From the NCBI GenBank assembly GCA_028023455.1, contig JAQFVV010000021.1, positions 1,112,001 to 1,176,000 of the forward strand: 64,000 bases of DNA, given 5' to 3'. Made by a program: the position numbers and the translations under genes. Shown one piece after another: positions 34,214 to 46,409 of this stretch; position 1 is the first letter of the stretch, and each line of letters opens with the position of its first letter. Under the pieces are notes generated by a model. It made no database searches. It was not told the DNA's origin and saw only the letters and a list, made by a program, of their open reading frames with translations. Origin of the DNA: Epiperipatus broadwayi (lineage: Eukaryota > Onychophora > Udeonychophora > Euonychophora > Peripatidae).

Positions 34214-35553
34214 ATAATTCTGAAATTGTGATTGAATATTTAGAACATAAATATGCCTTTTATAATTCTATATTATTAATTAATAAAAAAGTCAAATTTT
34301 ATGCATAGTTTAAAGCATTTACAGTTTAAATGCAAATAACTATACTTCTGGGAACGATGTATAAATCACAGACATACATTCACGAATGCAGAGTTATATA
34401 TATATAATATAATTGAACACTTATTCTTTAAACTTATGATGATTTTAAGAATTTATTTATTGACATTGTTGGAAATAGAGAATAAAATTTGTAGATTAGC
34501 CTGATTTACGTATGGCACAAATCATTCTGAAAAAAAAAAAGAACCGCGTTTTAATAACGCCATGAGATTGTTAAATATAAAGATACTATTTTTATTTTCT
34601 AAATGTGCGTCTTTATCCCCTAAATATTCATTTATAATTTCAGAATGCTTTGAGCCGTATTTAAAATCAGTTCTAATATACAAATTTTTCATTCTATTTC
34701 CAACATCAACAATGAATTAGTGTTTAAAACCATCATAGGTTTAACAACAACTGTTCCATTCTAATCTTGGCATTTATATACATATGAACATTGCTTATAC
34801 GTGGCATCACAAGTGTGATTTTTTTCCATTTAAATTTCATCTACATTAAGGTATGTGTATTTTATTTACATTTGCAAAACTGTCTTTTTATTAATATTAT
34901 GAGGTTATTAAAAATAAGATGCTATTTTTTATCTTCTAAATATTCAATTCTAACTTCAGAATGTCTGCTAATGTACAAATTTTACCATTTATTTACAACA
35001 ATGCCTATAATGAATGCCTTAAAACCAAAGGGTTGTATTCCATTTATAGTTGTACGGGTGTTGTTCATGCATGATTTCCAGGGGTGTAGTTATTTCATTT
35101 CAATTTCATATACATTAAGGAATGCGTATTTAATATTTATATATGTGTGTATAAACGGGTGTTGCTCATGCATGATTTCCAGGGGTGTAGTTACTTTTAT
35201 TTAAATTTCATATACAATAAGAAATGCGTATTTAATATTTATATATAGATGTGTGTGCATACTTTGTATGCATTATGAGGTAAAAATTAAAATATGTATA
35301 TTAAAATTTATTTTTTTAATAATTTATATATATATTTGCAATAGCACAATACTGAAATCACAAATATGAAGATTGGTTTGGGGGAGGGGGAGGTATTATG
35401 TTTTAAAATTATGTAAATGCGAATTTTCACGACTTGGTATGCATTAAAATATAATTCCAATTTTAGTCGCTGGTTTTTCCACTATCGATATGACTTAAGC
35501 CGTTGTAATTTTGTTCTAGTCTTTGATTATAAATGTTATTATAAATTACTTAA
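34214..35553. other. AT-rich DNA with a tandem duplication, no gene
   Basis: The 137-codon frame at 34791-35204 is the second longest in the window but runs through the tandem duplication at 35054-35255 and has no domain. I do not call it a gene. Confidence 0.45.
35054..35255 (+). repeat. Two-copy 101-bp tandem repeat
   Basis: ACGGGTGTTGTTCATGCATG at 35054 and ACGGGTGTTGCTCATGCATG at 35155 start two units that share GATTTCCAGGGGTGTAGTTA and GCGTATTTAATATTTATAT. A more distant third relative lies near 34798 (CATTTAAATTTCATCTACAT). Confidence 0.7.
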
Positions 35554-35554
35554 A

Positions 35555-36160
35555 ATATACAATATAGAGAGCGTACCAATAGCTCAAACAAGCTCTTAAT
35601 TAATAAGTGCGGTATGAGAAAATATTTAAAATCTCTATCCAGAACACTCTCATCTCCAGACTAACTGTTTTCGAGCTTATGGCTCACCTCAGTGGAGAGC
35701 AAGGATATTCGGACACTAGATCCAAAATATAAACTCAAAACCCAGCACTTATTTCAAACGTATATTTAAGTAGAAACTCTGAAATTTTCGGACATGAAAA
35801 TGTCTTTAAATCCAGCTATCTAGCTTAAATAGCTATATGGGACTGAATTAAATTCAGATCTACCATATTTTAATAGCCTCAGCATAGCCAAAGCCTTAAA
35901 GGTAAAATTATAGTAATTAATAAAGCAAGTCATATAAATATATGTTTGAAGTAAGTGCTGGGCTTTGAGTTTATATTCTGGATTTAGTGTCCGCCAGTTG
36001 GTCTGGAGATGAGAGTGTTCTGGATAGACATTTTAAATATTTTCTCATACTGCACTTATTAATTAAGAGCTTGTTTGAGCTATTGATACGCTCTCTGTAT
36101 TGCATTTTTGTAACTACAAGCTTATAAAAGTAATGTCACGTTATATATGACTTGCTTTAT
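35555..36160. repeat. Foldback element F4 with ~200-bp arms
   Basis: Left: ATATAGAGAGCGTACCAATA, then AGCTCTTAATTAATAAGTGC, AACACTCTCATCTCCAGAC and CAAAACCCAGCACTTA. Right: the complements in reverse order (TAAGTGCTGGGCTTTGAG, GTCTGGAGATGAGAGTGTT, GCACTTATTAATTAAGAGCT, TATTGATACGCTCTCTGTAT). The loop at about 35770-35935 has no coding content. The outer right end reads like the start of the 20.96-kb copy in complement. Confidence 0.7.
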
Positions 36161-36590
36161 TAATTATTAAAAGATACAATATTTCATTATAGGGATATAA
36201 CTATATCAATTAAACTAGCTATATAGAGTGATGCTATTCTTCTAAATGTATTGCATGAAATTGAGACATTCTCTGTATTCTTTATATCAATGATACCAGA
36301 CCCATGGATCTGAAACTTCAAGAGGTCGTAAAAAAAATTGGGGGGGGGGGGATCTCAAAAAATTTTATGTGGTACCATAAAAAAATTCTTTAAAAGTAAA
36401 AACATAATTAAAATATAATAATGCAACTTATTTTAATCCAGCAATAGTCATATTGGAAAAATATCTGTAATAAAACAAATGACACATTTATGACCCATCA
36501 TTAAACAAAATTAATGGCGTTCAGATTTGTTTGATCCAAAAGCAGATCAAATTATGATTCATTATATTTTCTAATTAGTTGAAATATTTT
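36161..36590. other. AT-rich DNA without a gene
   Basis: Contains a G10 run at 36341-36350; nothing else recognised. Confidence 0.4.
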
Positions 36591-36597
36591 AAGAGGT

Positions 36598-36700
36598 TTT
36601 TTTTTCTCATGCGTCATAGCATCAGCCGGGAAGTGAACCCACTAATCGGGACAACTGCTTGTAAAGCAGCTGCTGACCTCTCGACCACCAATGTTTTAAT
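36598..36700 (-). mobile_element. tRNA-derived SINE F3, copy 4
   Basis: On minus: CATTGGTGGTCGAGAGGTCA, GCTTTACAAGCAGTTGTCC, box B GGGTTCACTTCCCGG, then CTGATGCTATGACGCATG and poly(A). The target duplication is not clear. A 69-codon frame at 36579-36788 runs through it and is incidental. Confidence 0.7.
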
Positions 36701-36814
36701 AGTTCGTGTAGAAATTCTGAGAAAAGGAATTGTAAAAAGAGGTTGGTTGAATGCCATTTATTTATGTTATTTTTGTACTTTCTTATAACACAAGAGCATT
36801 GAAAATTTTGATTT

Positions 36815-36895
36815 AAGAATGCTTAGTATTTTTCTGAAAATCTATTGGCAAGATCACAGGACTAATGAACATGTACTTCAACTTGATAGATTGTC
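36815..36895 (+). pseudogene. LINE post-RT fragment
   Basis: A short frame reads 'FLKIYWQDHRTNEHVLQ', a typical LINE segment after the RT domain (W-x-D/E-H-x-T-N-E-x-V-L). It is cut off immediately by an F1 composite beginning at about 36896. Only about 27 residues remain. Confidence 0.5.
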
Positions 36896-37335
36896 AAGTG
36901 GTCATGTGATGTTCATTGACTTAAAACCAATCCTGCCTAATAGGATAGTGGTGGCTATGGTTATTAAAGAACCAAAGACACCAAAATGTCTGGTACTGAA
37001 CTGGGTTCAGACCCATATCACTATATAAGTTAATGCACTTGGATTGAAAACATTAAAGTGTTTTCAGTTTAAGACTCATAGTTTTGTAGTTAAGTGGAGA
37101 TAAAAGGTGGCTGCTGGAAGGTTGCATTAGATCCTAAGATCTATGTGCAGTGTTCTCAGATCCAAGGCTCCTCACTGACGAGCGCCACACACCAGAAACT
37201 AGTCTGGGAATATTGGATGAGTAGGCACTAGATGGGGATTTTATGCACAAGCCTTCTGGCATCCATTGATTACTCTAGCTTGCTGTGTGTGGCAATACGT
37301 ATAGTGACTTTTGCCTGTTAAAAGTTTACTATTGT
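36896..37335 (+). mobile_element. Composite repeat F1, copy 2
   Basis: Starts AGTGGTCATGTGATGTTCAT, the F1 outer end. The tRNA-like part follows (TAGGATAGTGGTGGCTATGG, then box-B-like GGGTTCAGACC near 37006), then AGATAAAAGGTGGCTGCTGG. The rest is CACTAGATGGGGATTTTATG and the inner inverted end (ATTGATTACTCTAGCTTGCT, TTTTGCCTGTT). Confidence 0.65.
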
Positions 37336-38150
37336 ATGTGTGCTAGTGTTTGGAGCATGAAAAGTGATTGAATAATAACAGACTTTATAAAAAATTATTT
37401 TATAATGAATTTAAGCATGGTTTGTGTGCTAAAGACAGATCTTTTATATGCCATAAAAATTGATCTTAGCAACATTCTAGAATGGTATAATATTGGTTCC
37501 TTTCATTGGGTGGAATTGGCTGGTAATAGAATATTAAAAATAAAAAAATTGAAATATTTTCCATTTCATCATGAACTTTTTATTTTTGTTTTTCTATTTT
37601 TTTTTCTCCTAAAATTAAATATAGTCTTAAACTTTTGGCAGCTTGAATTTTAATTGTTTTCCCTGGTGGCATTTTTTGTCATCATTTAACGTTTGATTTT
37701 AGCTTAAACCATTATTTTGTATGAGACTTTTACTAACTGGGCTTGATTTGTTGGAAATATAAATTTACAAATGAAGAAAAGTATGAAAAAAAACATACCT
37801 TTTTTGTAAATATATAAAAAAAATATATAATTAAAACAATACATTTTCGTTTATTGACTGGTTGTTTAACATTATTGCTAAAAGTAACTTAATGAAATTC
37901 TTGGTATCTGAGTTTGATTTGTAAAACCTGAATGTATTTTTATTAAATCATGATAATGTTATAAAATTTTGTTATAAAATTTGAAATTTCATTTATATTT
38001 ATTAGATTATCATAAAAATTCTATATATTCATTCAAGACACATTACAGCATGAAATGAGTATAGTCTCCTTTTTATAGTTGCTTTGATTTCCTTAATATT
38101 TTTAAACTGAAACATATTTTTAAAAAAAAAAACCATCAGCATATATATAT
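37336..38150. other. AT-rich DNA without a gene
   Basis: An 82-codon frame at 37405-37653 has no motif and is rich in Phe/Leu/Lys as expected from this composition. Nothing recognised. Confidence 0.4.
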
Positions 38151-38154
38151 ATAT

Positions 38155-38895
38155 AAGAGACTTGAACTCAGATTTTCAAAGTCCCCATAGCTGAGCAGTG
38201 ATTGTATACAATTATGGAGATGGTGATCTGGACCAACTGATGCATACTAGTTCAGCAATAAATACTTATATTAGAGATCATTTATCTTTTTCACATGTAT
38301 GTAGTCATATGTATCAGTTATGTAAGATGGATTGAATACTTGTGGGAAGTTTGAAAGTCTGAGTTCAAGTCCCTTATAATTGCCTTAAGTTTAGTATAGA
38401 CAATATATGTGTATTTAAATATTACATATTCAGCTTGTATTTTATTCATCCTTCTACAGTATAATTAAATGGATATATTAAGGTCCTAGGTGTGAGGGGT
38501 CAAATTGACTTAGGGTCAACATGGGCATGATAATAATGTTGGCACCATCAAGGGCTTTGATCATGTTGTCCTTGGATTTTTAATGATATGGATGGCTGAA
38601 GAGTTGGAGGGTTGAGAACATTGACACCTGTCCATTAAAGTTTGAAGATTTTCTATCTTAATATAAACTGAGTAGTGATTATATATGTGTGGGAGATGGT
38701 GATCTGGACTAATTGATGAGTACTGTTTCATCATGAAATATGTATATTGGAGATCATTTATCTTTTTCACATGTATGTGGTAATGTGTATCAGTTGTATA
38801 AAATGGATTGGATAGCTATGGAGAATTTGAAAGTCTGAGTTCAAGTCCCTTATAATTACAATGTTTAACATAGACAATGTGTATTTAAATATAAT
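38155..38895 (+). mobile_element. F2 composite: two SINE-like units with a linker
   Basis: Two direct copies of the F2 unit lie at about 38210-38420 and 38690-38885. Each has GATCTGGAC(C/T)AA(C/T)TGATG, TTTATCTTTTTCACATGTAT, and a box-B-like GAGTTCAAGTCCC. They flank a ~230-bp linker that contains GGTGTGAGGGGTCAAATTGA and TCAAGGGCTTTGATCATG. The same order, unit-linker-unit, occurs at 48.9-49.5 kb on the other strand, so the pair moves or duplicates as one. A dimeric SINE or a short element with terminal direct repeats are both possible. Confidence 0.65.
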
Positions 38896-38899
38896 ATAT

Positions 38900-39525
38900 A
38901 CATTAATAGTGATTATATAAATATTTAGTAAAAATAATCATAGATGTTTAAATCAATGATAGAAATAATATATTTTTTTCCAAATTATAAATATCAATAA
39001 AATGGGAACTTTCAAGTTTGTTGACTTATCAATCAATCAGGGCCCTTCAATCTAAGGTTTTCTCTTGCAATGTCCTGTGAATTTCTGACATCTTCATATT
39101 TATTTTTGAACCAATACTAATTTTTTATCATAAAATGAGTCTAAACATTTAAATATAATACTAAAGAAGGAAAGTGAAACAAAGGTGAGGAACTATAAGA
39201 CCACGTCCACATAAATATTCTCAAAAAATTAAATGGATAATGGAATGATCTACTGCCCAGTTTATTCAAAGCACATTCATTATTGTTACTCAGAAAGTCA
39301 TATAATATCTGATCATAAAAATGACAGAAATCGGCTGGGGTTCAGGTTTTTAAGTGATATTAATTACTTTGACTGCACTATCATGTATAATTGCAATTAG
39401 GCAAATTTTTGTAGCCCTTCAGAAAAAAAATGTTCACTGCAGAAGAAATGACAATACCTTCCTCTACAAGTTGCCAAATAAACTAACTAAAAGATAGGCA
39501 TGGAATGTATAATTTAAGGTTTATT
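38900..39525. other. AT-rich DNA without a gene
   Basis: Nothing recognised. Confidence 0.4.
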
Positions 39526-39527
39526 CA

Positions 39528-39755
39528 TAGGCAAAACTCTCCATAGAGTAATGCCACTCAGTGCAAGCCTGAGTAATTAATGGATGCAGAAAAGTTTATG
39601 CACAAAATCTTTATGTAGAGCACAAACCTTCCTTCATTCATTGATTACTCTGGCTTGCACTGAGTGGTGCTGCTACATGGAGAATTTTACCTCTGTTTAA
39701 ACAGCTTGTGTAAGTGTAAAGAATGATGATTATGTGATGTTTATGGTTTATAAAT
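39528..39755. mobile_element. Short F1 copy (internally deleted)
   Basis: Only the inverted ends remain: AAAACTCTCCATAGAGTAAT, GCCACTCAGTGCAAGC and its mirror GCTTGCACTGAGTGGTGC. The middle tRNA-like section is missing. The outer right end is GATGATTATGTGATGTTTAT. Confidence 0.6.
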
Positions 39756-41328
39756 GAAGATTCATAATCAGTTCTAAAATTATCTTGAACTTTCATTTAT
39801 CTTTGTTCCTCTTTTTTTTCTAAAAGCTCGAATAGCTTTAAAAATTAAGCAAATAATAAAATGATCTACTATCTGTCGATTCTTGAGTCTATTCAAATCA
39901 CATTTATAACTGTCAGTTGGAAAACTGTATGGTGTATGAGCTCTACAAATAAGACAGTTGAACTATGCTTCACATTTTTTTGAGCTTGAGATTTTATCAC
40001 TTTAGAGAACAGTAAATTATGCAGAGTAATATAATACTATATACAATGACAATTAGACATCATTTTGTAGTCCTCCAGAAAGAAATGTTCACTGCAATAG
40101 AAGTTAAAAGATACAACTGCAAGTTAACTAATGGACTAAAAGACCAGAATGACATATAGGATTTGTGATTTATAGATGAAATTCATAGTCAGGACTAAAT
40201 TCATCTTGAATTTTTTTATTATTTTTTCTCTTTTTATTTTTTCTCAAAGTTAAAACAGAAGTCTAATGAAAAATTGAGTGATTTATCATCCTTTCAATTT
40301 TTGAGTCTATTTAAAGAACATTTGTTATTGTAACTATAGAATCAAATCTCATTACTAATTATTCTTTTTTTTTTGGCACCAAACCTTCTAGTTTTATCCA
40401 ATTTAATAATGCCATGATGTGTGTTTTAACATTAACATCATTTATCACATTGATGTACTTTGTTCTCAATGCTCTTAAGTCTTATTTTCATGTTATGCTT
40501 ACTTTTGCAGATTAACTTGAACAGTACAAGTTTTGTAGTATTACATATTTTATGAAAAGTGTATAACTTTTTTTTCAAGTTTTTTTTTCTTTGTTACAAG
40601 TCAATTTTTAAATATTTACAAAGTTCGAATGTGTTTTTCTAGAATATTATTCATATATAAAATTAAATGAAAAATAAATGAAGTTCAATTTATTGAGTTT
40701 TAATATATAATAAAGATTTTATGCAGAAGTGAAAGAATGAGCATTTTCAAAAACTTCCACCAGGTGTATCAATAGAAAGTATCAGAATTTGAAAGGATTA
40801 AGCTAGGATTCAGGTCTGATCTAATTAAAGGTCCACATGTTTATTTTTTATTTTCTGCTGCCTATGAAATTTCTCAAAAATGTCACAAATTCAAAATTAA
40901 CCATACTTTTCCTAAATTATTCAAGGTCCAACTTTCACAACCATAACTTGAATGACTTTTAAAATTATATTCCTAATTTTAACTTTTTTAGGTTTTACAT
41001 TGCAGCTCTGTTCAGAGTTAGTTTGTAATGAAGCTCTTGACTATCAGTATTTGTGCTGTTGATGACAGGATGATCCATATATCCAAAGATTTCCAATCAC
41101 TTGTATTTCTTTGATATCACTTTTGAAGTCAACCATTGACTTTGTTTGCCTCCTCATTGTGAAACTTTTTGGATGGAACACTTTCTATTTTGTTACTTTA
41201 CTAATAAAACATGAAATCTTTATATTATTAGCTATAGATGTGGTATTATTCAGTGTACCTAGAGTTATCTGAAACTATTTCCAGTCATATTGCATAAGGT
41301 AACAATAGCATTATTTAATATACCAATA
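39756..41328. other. AT-rich DNA without a gene
   Basis: No coding signal. A copy of the repeat arm seen at 7.3-7.6 kb (TTAACTTGAACAGTACAAG) lies at about 40510-40560. Two diverged, loosely repeated segments lie at 39840-40000 and 40000-40340 (for example AATGTTCACTGCA near 39430 and 40085). Confidence 0.4.
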
Positions 41329-41329
41329 A

Positions 41330-41625
41330 AATATCACATGACCACCATTTTCTTTCCTTTCATGAAAAGGTGCTAGAAGATATATCCAAAAAATCTAGGT
41401 GCATTGCTCTCAAATCCAGCTCTCATCACTGATGCAGGCATAAGTTAGAAACTATTTGGGAGATATTAGATGAATAGGCACCAGATAGGGATTTAAATGC
41501 AATATCCTCTGGAAGCTATTGATTACTATAGCTTGTGGTAGGTGACTCTACTGTATGGAGAAAATTGCTACTATTTAAATAACTTGTGCAAAGAAAAGTA
41601 ATGATAGTCATATAATGTTTTAATG
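41330..41625. mobile_element. F1 copy 3
   Basis: Outer ends ATATCACATGACCACCATTT and ATAGTCATATAATG flank the F1 middle section (TAGGTGCATTGCTCTCAAAT, TTAGATGAATAGGCACCAGA, ATTGATTACTATAGCTTG). Confidence 0.6.
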
Positions 41626-41639
41626 GTTTATTACAGTTA

Positions 41640-41992
41640 TTAAAAACTAGACACCAAAAATATATAATTACTAAACTGAGTTCAGATCTGTATTACTATA
41701 CAGGAAAAATAGTTTAGATTGAAAATCGTTTTGAGCTCTTTGCTTTGTAGTTATTTAAAATGGTAAAAGATTGTTACTGTATGGGGTGCATTAGATCAAA
41801 GATGTAGATGTATTGCTCTCAGATCTAAGGTTCCTCGCTGATTCAAGCCATAAGCTAGAAACTAACCTGGGGATATTGGATGAGTAGGAACTACATAGGC
41901 ATTAAATGTAAAAATCTTCTGGTATCTATTGATTTCTATATTTTGCACTAGTAATACTATTGTATGGAGAGAGTTGCCACAATTATTTAATA
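41640..41992 (+). mobile_element. F1 copy 4
   Basis: Contains a box-B-like GAGTTCAGATC near 41682, then AGATGTATTGCTCTCAGATC and GGATATTGGATGAGTAGGAA. It ends ATTGTATGGAGAGAGTTGCC. It is diverged and lacks a clear outer left end. Confidence 0.55.
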
Positions 41993-44900
41993 CATGTATG
42001 CACATCCATATATATATATATATTGTAGATATATAAATAGTATTCAATTATTTAAAAAAAAAATTTTTTTATTCTTTTATACATACAGAGATTTATATGT
42101 ATAGATTTGTTATTATGAATAAGCAGTTCTTTTTTGTGATTTATTATATAATATTTTTATTAAATAATATGTGTTAAATTTATTTAACTTTCATTTTGTT
42201 AAAATAGAGTAAATCAGAAAAGTGTGAAATAAGGCAATTAAGATTGTTAGATAAGGAGATAAAAAAATGTACACGTGTGAAACAATGAATAGATCTGTAC
42301 AAACACAAAGATGCTTTTACACTTATTCCTGATGGCTATAGATTCCAGGTTTGTTGTTATCTGTATCTTAAGATTATTTTTACAAAAGAGGTGCTTTGAT
42401 GTAGATAACGATAGCGATCAATTTTAAGTCTTTATTGATTGTGACCGATGTCAAACTTGTGAAGCCTTGATTTTTTTTTAAGATAAAGATTTCCAGATGT
42501 TTTTTTTCTTTAATTGAAATTCGCGATATAAATGATTGAAACAATTTTTTTAATCAGTCAGTCTTAAATTTTTTTAGAGAGATGATCAGTCAGTCTTAAA
42601 TTTTTTAAAGAGATGATCAGTCAGTCATAAATTTTTTTAGAGAGATGATCAGTCAGTCATAAATTTTTTTAGAGAAATGATCAGTTAGTCATAAATTTTT
42701 TAGAGTGAGAGTCACTCAAATTATTATTATTATTTTGAGACTCAACTCAGTCGGTCCTTCCTTGTTATTATTCTTAAGCAGAAATGTAAGCTCGGATTTT
42801 TTTTTTAAAAAGAGAGTGAACGCTTTAATTTTTTTTTCTCACTCTTTGAAAGTTAAAAAAAAAAGAGCAAATGAAATGTGCATATATATAAAGCAATTTC
42901 CAGCAATATTAAAGAAGAGGAGAGAAATGGAACAAGATTGAATTTATTAAAAGTTAGTAATAATTATATATAAAAATGATATTAACATATTTGGTTATGC
43001 ATAATACTATGCCTCTGCATTGCTAAACCATTTTTTCTGCTTCCTGGTTAATACAGAATGAGTCAAAATCGCTGATCTGTCTATGAAGTCATGTATCCAG
43101 TAATAACCAACAAAATGATAGATTTTGAAGCCAACCACACAAGCTATATGGAATGCTTTGTTTCTAGTTCCTGGGTTATTAAAAGCTCATTGCCTTCGAA
43201 TGAATGGAGAAGAGGAAATAGGAGGAAAAGAAAATCTATAACAGCCATGTAGAACCAAGTTTGAAGCCATAAATCAAATTTTTGTTGATTTACCTCAATC
43301 ATCTAAAGTGTCAACAGCAATTATTTTTTAAAGGAGAGAGACAAGCAAATCCACCGGTACCTACTTATTCAAAGTACTTATAATAACTTTTATTTTTAAA
43401 TGGTAGAAGGAAGCCAATCAACAGTGAATAATAATGGAATTGAAGAAACAAGCAAAGTCAATTGATTCAGCATTATCTTAAAAGTATCTGCAATAACTTT
43501 CTTTTTTGTTGTTGTTGTTGTTGGTGAGCAAAGAAAAGCAGTCTGAAAATTCAAATTCAGGACATTAATAAGAAGTAAAAAGTAGACGGGTAAATATGAA
43601 CTTTCTTTAACCGATTTTATTCCTTTACTTATTAAAAGTAAACCTTAATTTACTGGTCAAAGCAATTTTTTTTTTGATACAGAAACATTAAAGACTTGTT
43701 TATCTATAGTTATTTGCAATATCTCACAACATAGCACAAACATAGTTTAAACCTTTAAACTTAAATTTTTCATTATTTTTTTTATTATTTTTTTATTATT
43801 ATATATTGTAATGTTGAAATGTTTTTTTTTTAATTGTTCTTCAGATGTTAATGATAATGAGCAACCTATAGATATATGCATTTATAATGTTTTTTATTTT
43901 TATTTTATCTTGTTGCATATTAAAAATTAATATATGTATTTTATTTTCTTTCGCTATAAGGTTGCAAAAGAAAAGATATTTTTATATATGTGATTTTTGG
44001 GTATACATTTTAAACATATATGTTAACATTACCGAATGCGTGAATGTGTAACTGCTTATCCAAACACATTAAAGAATAGGTTATATATGATTAGTTTAAA
44101 ATGGTAAATTGAAAAGTAGGGCATTACATTTGAATGGAAATGAAATGACATATACAAGTTACACCTGAAATTTATTTTATGATATGATAAGTAAGAAAAT
44201 TCTTAAATAAGCATTTATAGAATATGTATTTTTTTTTTAATATTGATTTAAGTCAGCTTATTTTGAGATATCAAGAAATGACAAACCTATATATTAAGTT
44301 TATTTGCTTATACTTATATAAATTTTTATATTAATAAGCCATTTATTTAATTGTCGATTTGACTTTAAAGAAGGAAAGAAAGAGTAGTAGTGTTAATAAA
44401 ATATAATTATATATCTTAATTGGTTTCCGAGTAATTATTAAGAATATTGTGTTTTTTGTTTTTTTTTTGTCTTAATTCTATCATTTTAATTCAGCATCAT
44501 TGCTCGCAGTTATTAAGTATTACCATTCGTATATATTGAGCAATCACTTGCAAATATTAAGCGTCCGCAAAATAATACGTAAACTAGAATGTTGATATTT
44601 GAGTATTTAAGGATTATGCTTGAGAATAACCAAATTTTGATAATTATAGTTCAACATAGAAAGCTAAAATTGTGTTGTGTCCATGAATTTAGATCATCCT
44701 CATCAAAGATGGATATCATGTTATTAGTTAAAAATGTTTCAAATAATACTATATAAAAGTTATGATCGCCATCAATCATCATTAATAAATTATAAACATT
44801 AAATTTAATGTTTAGCGTAATGAATATATTTTAGTAAATAGGGGTTTATAGAAAATTGAATATTATGCAAAGAGATTCATGATGATCAATCATCACCATT

Positions 44901-45985
44901 AGTATTATTAAATCCCAGTATGAAATAGGATAATTTTAATAGATGCCTATAAGTTTATAAAGATGAATTTATTGTTGTGAGTTTATTGATAAGCCATGGC
45001 TGGTATCATCATCACTATTATAATCATTATTATGATATTATTATAATCATCATCATTATTACCTTTATTGTGATAAATAATCTAGTTAAATGGCCATCAA
45101 TATCAATAATGGTCTTCACATGCTTGTTTGGAAGCCATTAATTGGATTATACATGTCTGTTCATCAATATACTCAATATACGCTAATGAGCTAGCAATGT
45201 CTATAAGAATCTTTGATCTATAGTATAAACTTTGGTAATATTGGGATCTTGTAATTTTATCAATATAGATAAAATGTAAGAATGTCATTTTTGTTCAATA
45301 GTCATCCAAGTCATGTGTAATAAATATGTACTGAATGAGTTTGAACTCAAGTACACTATAAATAGATACTTATCTAGATTGAAAATAATCTAGTGGCGCT
45401 CATGGGAAAACACATGTACTTAACTAAACTGAATAAAGAGTGATATCATCCCTTTCCAACTTCATAATATTAGTTTTATAAAATATTTTTTATAAGTTGT
45501 CATGAATAGCACCCGTGTGTGCATATGACCATGAATGGTCTTATATATTTGGAAAGAAGAATAGGAAGGATTCTTTGTTAGAAGAACCTAGTATTGGAGA
45601 TAAGCATAAGGCACTCCAGGAATCTCACAGTGGGTACTTTTATTCAGTTGCTATATTTAATATTATTTTTATTAGATGACAATGGCCAGTATGTTTTATT
45701 GTTCAGATGACTGCCCCAATATATAAATAAATACCAAGAATCTTTAATGCTGATATTTTCAAGTGGCACAGTGATTCTATAATTTCTTTATCTATGCTAT
45801 GATGAATTAATATAGTTACAAATGGTACAGATTGGATAGGCATATAACTAATAATTAATAATTTCCCTATCTAAATATTTATTATGATTACAAATGTGAC
45901 ATATTAAAATAGTTACAAATTATAGTTACAAATACATATCTTTCATAATAATTTAATAATTACAAATACATATTTATATTAATTT
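41993..45985. other. AT-rich DNA without a gene
   Basis: About 4 kb without a recognisable coding domain. It contains a 32-bp minisatellite (42554-42709), a (TTG)n run near 43508, ATC-type simple repeats near 45000-45065, and many T-runs. The frames at 42705-42941 and 45103-45288 have no motif. Confidence 0.45.
42554..42709 (+). repeat. 32-bp minisatellite, five units
   Basis: Unit starts TCAGTCAGTCTTAAATTTTT at 42554, then at 42586, 42617, 42649 and 42681, spacing 31-32 bp, each ending AGAGAGATGA with small changes. A fresh local expansion in unique AT-rich DNA. Confidence 0.8.
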
Positions 45986-45989
45986 ATAA

Positions 45990-45997
45990 ATATTGTT

Positions 45998-46029
<32 letters not shown>

Positions 46030-46080
46030 ACATATATATATATATATATATATATATGCATTTTGTATATTAAATGATGT

Positions 46081-46112
<32 letters not shown>
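45990..46112. repeat. (TA)n microsatellite cluster
   Basis: Three TA runs are separated by short GCATTTTGTATATTAAATG-like spacers. The last spacer carries the left 14-bp flank of the PLE palindrome that follows. Confidence 0.8.
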
Positions 46113-46115
<3 letters not shown>

Positions 46116-46286
46116 TTTTGTATATTAGATGATGATATTGTAAAAGAAATTATTTCACACTCAGCTGCTTACTATATATATATATACAATTTTAATGCAC
46201 AAATCAGCGCATAACAGCAGAGCTTCTTCAAATTAAATCACAATTTATTATAAACTTAATATAAATTATAATACATAATAAATAAT

Positions 46287-46330
46287 GCCCGAGCGCTTTC
46301 AAGAGAACTTAGCTCTCATAATCATGGGTA
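46287..46330 (-). ncRNA. PLE-1 3' UTR stem-loop, hammerhead-like
   Basis: On minus: CCC, then ATGATTAT, then GAGA..TCTC stem with loop, then TTGAAAGCGCT, then CGGGC. The order stem I, 8-nt junction, stem II, GAAA, palindromic AGCGCT matches hammerhead ribozymes of PLEs, in which a very short palindromic stem III works between two copies. The conserved CUGAUGA is replaced by AUGAUUA(U), so this is at best a variant. It lies about 80 bp downstream of the stop codon. Confidence 0.45.
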
Positions 46331-46409
46331 ACAAAGAGTAAGCGTAACAAGGTTGCTATGTGTAAATATATGCAGATATATGTAAATTAATTGAACTATA
46401 TGCGTAAAT

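Noticed and set aside
34791-35204. 137-codon open frame, second longest in the window
   Set aside because: It runs through a 101-bp tandem duplication in AT-rich DNA, has no domain, and its composition is what this sequence would give by chance.
21985-36700. tRNA genes at the GGTTCGA-type boxes
   Set aside because: The heads lack full cloverleaf pairing, sit in repeated SINE bodies with A tails, and vary between copies.
42554-42709. CRISPR-like array
   Set aside because: Units are contiguous 32-bp tandem repeats without distinct spacers, and the context is animal DNA.
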